Source: Halichondria panicea (lineage: Eukaryota; Porifera; Demospongiae; Suberitida; Halichondriidae). From it: DNA of 64,000 nt. Location of the stretch: NCBI RefSeq assembly GCF_963675165.1, contig NC_087381.1, positions 4,961,378 to 5,025,377 of the forward strand. The letters are read 5' to 3'. The notes beneath the pieces are model-generated. The model was not told where the DNA came from. It was given only the letters and a program-made list of their open reading frames with translations, and did no database searches. The position numbers were made by a program, and so were the translations under genes. Positions 49,201 to 58,200 of this stretch are shown piece after piece (within the stretch, counting starts at the first letter, position 1; each line of letters begins with the position of its first letter).

Positions 49201-52200
49201 TAGAGATCAATATGTGAACATCCTCTTCGGTAATATTGTGAGCGACGAAGCTCAATTCATGAGAAAGAATGACAATGCAGTTGACTCATTAAACTCCATT
49301 TACGATTATGGATCAATCATGCATTATGGTCGAACATACTTTAAAAAACCAGGCTGCTCGGGATCTGGCTGTACAACCATTTCAGTTAACAACCAAGTTG
49401 AGTACAATCGACAAGGCAGGCCCTCTTTGGGACAGAGAAATGCACTAAGTGTTAACGATATTAGGCAAACGAATCTGCTTTATGGCTGCCCTGTGATGAA
49501 TCTTGAAGTGTATATTCGGCACGCTCGAAATCTTAGAGACACAGACCCATGGCTAAACGACCCAGATCCCTATGTGAGAGTTCAAGCAAGACGGGCCAGC
49601 GATTCCGTGGTGACTAAATCTACCCGAGACATAGGAGGAACAACAAGTCCAACTTGGAATGAAAGGCTTAACTTTGGCTGTCAGATATGGAAAAATTTCG
49701 AATTACAAGTTTGGGACGAGGATAACTTTTTGACATTTGGAGACGATGAGATGTCGAATAAAGAGTTGGTCTCAGTGAGTCCTGGGAATCATATCAGCCA
49801 AAGGCATAATGCGCATGGTAACGGATATCTTATTTATGACTACAAATTGATTAAAGACACTAATGATTGCCGTCCCAATCGCTGCCAAAATGGTGGTACT
49901 TGTATTGACGAGTGTACAAGCTATCGATGCTTATGCCCACAAGGATATTCCGGAACCAATTGTGAATATCTGTCTGGGAATCTTGTAGTGTATGCTCGTT
50001 ACGGTCGAAATCTTCCCGACAAAGATGGGTGGTGGAACAAAAGTGACCCATACATGGAGTTTATTGCAGTAGATAGATTCGGTAATTCGCGCAAACTAAC
50101 CACAAGTGTTAAGTCGGGAAACCATAATCCAAACTGGAACCAGTCACTGAACTTTGGCCGTCGAGCTTGGAGCTACTTTCGAGTAAGGGTGTATGATTCT
50201 GATAATAATGCTGATGATGCAATGTCCAGTAGTGAGACCTTCTGGTTGCCCAGTCCAAATTATTCACGATCTTACGTTTCTCACAACTGCTACAGTGGTA
50301 ATGCCGTGTTTGACTATTCTTACACTAAATGAAAACTCGATATACTAACTAAAGACTACATGTATAGCTACATTATAACTGAGATTTTCCAGTTACTTGT
50401 GTTGTGATAATTATGTTGCTGATTGATTTTCCAATAGTATAGGTTTGAAGCTACGTTATAGTGTATATTTGCTACATAATTATCTGTTTAAAATTATTAT
50501 CTCAATACATCACAATGAAGTGTTTTTGCTGTAATTCAGAAATTCGAGAAAGTTTATTTGATTATACGTGCATGCGCATGTATATACGCGAAGCATTAAT
50601 CTTCCACTTCCCCCACACAATTTGTTTCGTTTTCTCTGGTGTTTTAATAATCTTGAACCATTACAACTTCAGCAGTATAGGTAGAGAGAACAGTGGTGGA
50701 TCCAGGGTCAACCAGCCTTCCAGTTAATCTACAGTGGAACCCTCTATAACGGACACCTTTGGGGAAAATGTTTTGGCCTTTATACAGAGGTGACGTTTGT
50801 TGAGAGGTTGTTTTGTACACAAACTGTTCATTTGGGACCTGGGTGCCTGGCCGTTATTCGGAGGTGGTTGTTAACAGAGGTTCCACTGTATTTCTGTATA
50901 TTAAACTTACTGATTCCAGTAGCTATACACAATGTACTGTCATGAAAACCCACTACAGAGTTCTCTCAGCATGATAAGAGGGTGGGTGGGGGCTGCCTAC
51001 TGTCTGGGTCAGCTAGTCTGGGGCATTGGGGGCTTGAGCACCTCCCTGGTCTCTTAGACTATGTCTATCGCTCAGTACTGGTCCAGCTAGCAGGTATTAA
51101 GTAAAACCTCAGTGAAACCCTCCTTTCACAATTCCTGGATCCGCCCCTGGAGAAGCTTTGGGACATGTTTATTGAAGAGGATAATGGATCAAATTCCTTA
51201 AAACGTATTGAGCGACGTGGGGCTGGAAAAGAAGGAGTGATTAATCTATGGATTAACGTTATTCAATAATTATGTGAGAGTTCAAGCAACACGGGCCAGC
51301 GATTCCGGGGGACTATATACGTCGACCTTACAGTGGATTTTCTCATTGGAAAACATGGTGGAATAAAAGTGATTAACTTGCGGTCTCTGCTCTGCGAAAC
51401 GTATTATTGTTGGTTTTTGGCATGAGTAGAGCTGACCGGATAGAGCGATATAATTATGCATGTATATTACTTTTACAAACCATCTCAGTTCATGAGAAAT
51501 GATGATTACTGAAATTCACTCATTTGGCAGGCACCCCATGCAGTGCTATAGATATTAATATCTCAACATGCTCATTATGAGGTGACCTCGTTGCTTCCCT
51601 GCAGATACAGCTTATCTCCCTCATGATTGAACCACTAACAATGGCTGCCAGCACAACTCAGGTAAAGTATGTCAATGTATAGTTAAACGTGTTGCTTGTA
51701 AACATTTACAGTATAGCCAATGTAATTGTTACCTTAGTAACACCTACGTATACAGTATCTATACCATAGTCAATTCAAACATACGAGTCTCTATAATTAT
51801 TAGAATAGTTGTAGTCTTACAATTGAACGACATGAAATATTTTTATTCCTGAAGGCTGGTATTTCATCGTCCAATGAGGTGATGACGTTACTGGGGGAGG
51901 TGGTCTCCATGCTCGCCGTCACTGACAACGGACGACATTGCTTGCTCTATGGGAGATGCAATAAGTAAGGACAACGACGATATAATATTACACTACAGAC
52001 TCTACAGTAACTGTGAAAACTTCAAAAAAGGAATGCTTTGGGAAAATTATATATGTGTTGTTCTCGTAGATGCAGCGGTTCTCCATTTATTAGGAGCCAC
52101 TGTGTTTGTTGTAGGGACTTAAATGCGTATCTATAGTAACTCCTTGTTGTACCGCCCCCACACAGATTATCGGAGGCCCCAGTCCATGTCATAGTGAAGT

Positions 52201-55200
52201 TTGTGATAGACGCTCTAACCACCTTCACCCGACAGCATCAGTCGACTAACCTCAGATCTAGAGAGGCCATTGCGTGGTTATCCGTTTGTAGGCATCTTTA
52301 CAACACTAGCCATGGGCTGTTAGTGATTGAGCGTTACCAGCTGCACAGGCACATAGCAACCGCTTGGAAGAAGGTGTGTGGGTGTGGGTGTGTGTGTGTG
52401 TGGTACGTGGGTGTAATGATATGGACTAGATAAACACATGCAGCGTCTGGTATTGTCTCAGGAAATACAATAGTAGCAATATACACTACCTTACGGTCAT
52501 GAACATAAATTAAGTAACGGATGTCACCCACTCTTAGATACGTATATATATATATATATATACATGTAATAAAATAAAAAGACCACTTTAGTTCCCTGTT
52601 CCCAGGAAACCAGATCCTTATATTTGTATTGTTAAATCTCTATTCATTTGTAGTTCTTCAATTCATATTTATTTTTGCGTGCAACCTACGTACATGACAT
52701 TGTACATGCTGTATACATAATCCCTAACATTAAGTGTAGTATAAAGTACGTGTGTAACTTTTCTCTATAATTATAACACATCTTACAGGTTAAAGGTTCC
52801 ACGGATCAATCTATGGTTGAAGACAGCTATTCACTAGAGGAATCATTGATCGACAATCTCCTCAACTTTGCTGTAACGCCCAAAGTAAGTCTCCCCGGCT
52901 ATACTGTTTGGATTGGGTTTGTGTACCCGAGTGCCACATGTTCATATGTTAATTTAATCTAATCTACGAGCTCCTTTTTTTAAAAGCCCTGTGGCCACAA
53001 TACATGACGTTACATGTATTCCTCTCCCTTAGCAACCATATTAGACAGGCGTGTACGCTAATTTTGTGCATTTGTATGTACTTTGCTGGGGCAGATAATA
53101 ATTGGGGAGTATAATTATGATGCACATAATTATGTTTGCAGGGGATGCTCCTGCTGTACCAGAGTGGGTTGATGTCCACCTGCACTGTGTATATGTGTGA
53201 GCGTTACAAGCTGAAGTTACAAGTGAGTATTGCAATAGTCCAGGCCAGAAAATGTCATGTACATGAGTTCACTAACTATAGTGCAGTCTAAGATTGGCCT
53301 GTTAGATTTCAAATGCATGTGCCTCTTTTATGTTGTAAACTATACATGCATGTACATGTATGTAGGCCATAATTATTAGAGGTGGTTATTTTTTGTCGAT
53401 TTTGGTCTAAAAGTGGTTAGTTGGTTATAGTACCAGCAACACCGACCAGTGCATGAAGGCATACATGCACTTCCCTGAGATTGTTCAGAGTGTTGCAATT
53501 TATAGCCAGTACGTATCAGTATGGATAAATAATGCTATTACTGTATGTAGGTCAGTAAACACGAGAAGTTTGGCTATGGTTGCATGGTGACACAGCTGGC
53601 ATCAACAACGGCTGGGATCAGCGAGCTCAACAAATGTGGTCAGCACTTCTTGTAGCAGGGACTACAATAATAGTCCATGAATGTCTGTGATACAACTAAT
53701 AATGATGTTATAGGCTGTCATAACGTATATAGAACAGTATAATTATAATGTCTCATTTGCAACAAGTGCGAGCCTAATAATAGACGTTATTTATTTTGTA
53801 TTGATCTAAGCATACAACTGTACGTACCATATGGGATAGACCTTCCTATAAGCTATGAATGCACCTTTTAATTAGCTTGAAATTGGTTGAACTAGTTAAG
53901 AACTATATTCGTACTCGTGTTTGGACTGGTCCTCCATGTATGTATAATTATCATCACACTCAGGTTTCATCTCCATGCTTGTGCAAGAGCTGTGGACACT
54001 TCTAGACGAAGGGGACGATGACTACAGACTGACCGCACCCAGGGCACACCCCCTGGACCCAATGGATAGGGCCTCACACAAGGTGACTAATTATAGAACC
54101 AATTAAGGCACATATGTACATGTACGTTGATGATGAAACATATTTAGTAACATCATCCATGGAGATAAGTTATTGTATACAAATTGATTGTACAAATGTG
54201 CATGTGTACTCTGTATATGGCACATGCCTGAGGCTATTTACTATGCACCTCCCCCTACCCTCTCATAATGTAACGTATAGGCCATCATCAACCTGCTGAA
54301 TGTGCTATCATCCTATCCTGCACTATATGAGGTCCTACAAAAACCATCAACCCAACCATCGACCAGTCCATCCAACTCTCCGTCTACTGTATTTGTAAGT
54401 TAAATTGTGCTCTAATAATTATTGTATCACCACATGCAGAAGCATAATTAAATCAAATACCTGAGAAGTATATCACAGTCATGTACCCTAGGGTATATGA
54501 ATGTATACCCTGGAGGGTATACATGGGATTTGTACCCTGGAGTATCCTGAGAGTTTCAATGGATATTCCTTAGTATCAGAGCACATCATGGTACAATTAC
54601 AACTGTATCAACTGCATGTATTATCATTCACTGGTGTATCTGTATTATAGTACTCTCATTACCTCATCATCGTACTTACTTCAGGACCTCTTGGACACCT
54701 TGGTGATGGTCGATTCTGAGGAAAAAAAGAAACGCTTACTGAACTATCAAGAAGCTCACTTGTTTGGATTGAGGTACGTATACAGAAATCGAAACATTGC
54801 TTGCCTTTTGAATTTTTGCCTGTACGTTTTTCAACACCTTGAATTATTGAGAGCACTTTTACTATTCAGCCTTCGTACTGGTTGTCTTTTATTTATAATT
54901 ACGTGTAATAACCAATCCAATCCAATCCCATGCATGCACGCAGGATAGTGAGCACCCTTGTGACGTGTCTAGACTCCCTACTCTATCTGGAGAATCAGTA
55001 CCATCTGACCGAGGCCCTCTTCTCGTTACAGAAAGACGGCAGACTTGAGAATGGATCATCAGATATCGACAGGTGGGGGTGGGGTGGTTCTGAAATCAGA
55101 GCTTGTTATCTTAATTTAGAGGCATCCAGTTTTCAAACAAACAACAGCATAAGATTATATGATGCTTCAAACTACGTACAGTACGTGCATGCATGTAGCC

Positions 55201-58200
55201 TAAGATCAAAGTTTGTGTGACGTAATTACATGTATGGCAAAATGTCTGTAATATACTCACACACCCATGCAGTGACTTGATAGTGGTTGACGAGTGTTCT
55301 ATCGAGCGTAACCGTCTGCTGGTGGCCTGTCACTTTGTGGGGGGTCCCACGGAGAGAGCCCTCCCACCGCACTATCTCACCAAAGTGAGCTCATTACACA
55401 TACTGTACTCTAGCTATATACACACGATTATACTTGAAATGCTCATGCTTCTACGGTTAGAACGAAGCTTTGGAAACAGGCTATTATATAGGGTGCACTT
55501 GTCATGTGGCTCAATCTTATTGCTTCCATGGTGATTTAGACATTCAGGCTACGTACGTGCGTATAAATATTTGAATACAGATGTGTGCCACTGTTTCCAT
55601 GAACAAGCTTTTACTCTTATACTGTCGTAGGTGAGTGATGAGTACTGTTGGCCATTGTTCAGTAGCTACCCTCCTCCCTCTGTGTATCAGGCGGCACTAG
55701 CCCTGAGGCAGTCAGACGGCAGGTCTAAGTCAGGTGAGTCATAAATGGCTTGACTGCATGTGTGCCATTCGAAGCTGTGATAGTAGTACTATATACAGAA
55801 TGTGTAGTATTATCATTAGTTGTCATGTACCTAGTGAAATGAGGTATCGTATTAAATAGTAGGTATTTTTTGTGTAGTAAAATATTCGGAAAATGTCTGC
55901 ACGAAAACCTTTAAAATCAGCAAACAATTTGCTTACGAAAATATGTGTTCAAGATAAACGAACTTTTTACCTCACGAAAATTACTCGTTACGGTATACGG
56001 TATACGTATAAATTGTCAATTTGTTATTCTTAAAATTATGTGGTAGAGTACGTAGCATTCCTAAGGAGTATATTGTCCTCTTCTCCACTTACAGCAGCTC
56101 TACTGAGACAACTGAAGACTGTCCCGCCCTCTGACAAGTGTGAGGAGTGGTTGAGCAAGACCAGGACCTTGTTTCAGGCTGAAATCAGGGATTTATCACA
56201 AGAAGGTGGTTCAGTACGATTGTGCAGATCATGATTTATATGGATATTATGCAATAGGTGATAATCTATTGCACATAAAGTCGTTTGAGAGTTTTGCCAT
56301 TAATTGTTATTGTTAGCTCCCGTACTTTCTACGTATACGAGTGTTATTTTTCGTATTGGGTTTCGAATGCAAAATGTGAGTTTTCGCATAATTTTATATC
56401 ACATACAAGGTCTTGGCAAATGATTAACCATTCCATAGACTACATGTGTGTACTGTATACTTCCCTAATCCATGCAGTGATGTCAACTATGTTGCTGAGA
56501 GTTGTGGCCGTCCTTTCCAAAAGCCAGCTGTACGCTGTCTTCCCGGCCAAGGCTAAATCTCTTAGTGGCGAGTCGACTGGTGACACTTCACTGACAACTG
56601 TCGAGGAACTGGGCGTGGAAATGGTGTTACGGTAGGTGGGTAGTTTTCATAGGTAAGAGCAGCTACACAGCTATAATATCCGGATAATCGAATAGATAAA
56701 CCACACCTTGATCCACCCACTTTATTGATAAACAGCAGTGCCACATGGTTTTCTGCGCATGCGCAGAAGATATGAAGACCTGTCTCCATAGTAACAGCTG
56801 CAATGCGCATGCGCATTTCAGGGACACGCCCATTTTCTGATAATGGAGGGCCGGATAATCGAGGTTCTACTGTATTGTAATTTGATTCAATGATCGTACC
56901 TGTTGTGTATCAACTGCTAAAGTAGTGTTCAGGTTAGCCTATAGGCTAGCTAGTTGACTGTTCGTGGCAGCTAGCTAAAGCTAGCTATAATTATACGCAA
57001 GTTTATTATGGGTCTTCCCTGGCTAAGTATGGGATTTTCCCTAGTCACGTGTGACCAGAAGTGGGTGTAATCCCAAAAAATTTCGCACTGCGCGTTCGTT
57101 AATTTTGAACCCCCCTTTCATTTTTCCTGGGTCCACCACTGTTCTGTCTACGTCAGTCTATACATGTATATAGCGATAAATTGCAACTTAATCGCTGCTA
57201 CTAAATTCTGTCTATAGTGTGTATAGAGAACAGACCAACAATAAATTGTATTGTAACTGTATACGGAATCCCTAATAAAAGTAATGTAATCAAGACACTG
57301 ATTGTATGATACATACATTGGTTCCATTCCATTGTGTACATTGTATGTATGATTATGTAAACTGCATGTAAGCCTCAAATTAATGCTCGACTTACGACTT
57401 ACGTTATTAATTAGTCGGTTTTAGCTTAATCGATTGTTACATGTACGTATCTCAGTGTGAAAGTGTTTGATTGTCCTCGTTCTCTTGTTCAGGTATGGAC
57501 AGATGTTGGGATTGCTCCAGCCCTCACATCACGATAAGCCGTTGACTCAGAGAAAGGATATTAGGACACTACTCAAGCGAGTCAAAAACTTTCTACGAAA
57601 ACAACAACACACATGTGCAGGAGGTAAATCGTATATAGTGTTGTAAAATTGAGAGCCAATTAACATTGCATGGTAGTAGGAAACACATTATTTTAAGAGA
57701 TCGCCTTTGTTTAAAGTTTTTCCTACACAAATGTTTGGTACGGTGGGTACCTGGCTTTTATCATGGAGTTGATGGGATTTCTTCAGGGGTGGCCGTTATG
57801 AAACACTACACACTCTATGCACAATTTGATTCAGACACAGCTGATGGAATGAGGTGTGGTTTCGATTGGTTCACATCCTCCATCTTTCTACTCACAACGG
57901 GGTCTCTTAAGTCATCTACCGAGTGTCTGGAACAGCTGTCAACGTTGATACAGTCCGTGTACATGTGGACGTCTAGAGCTTATTACAGTGTGAGTGCTCA
58001 TTGACTTTATCGTTATGACTATGCAGTCATTTCTAGTTTACTGTATAATGAAAAAAGATCTTTAATTAAGGGTGCATTTTGTCTCAGATTATAGTTGTGC
58101 ACTTATATATCATAATTATAAGCCAAAATGTTTTTACTAATTAATTACTAGTTAAAGCTACGTGCACATATACCTGTATATAGGTTTGAAAAGCTAGGTG

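Noticed and set aside
48563..50332. Bacterial origin by horizontal transfer, suggested by the lack of introns
   Set aside because: The HEIGHAIGFWHEQSRPDRD motif with EGF and C2 domains is animal-like; an intronless gene with decayed neighbours fits local duplication or retroposition.
57666..57834. Upstream extension of TBC1D32 exon 26 suggested by an open frame
   Set aside because: No acceptor upstream keeps the phase from exon 25; the homology to the family starts at ADGMRCGFDWF.
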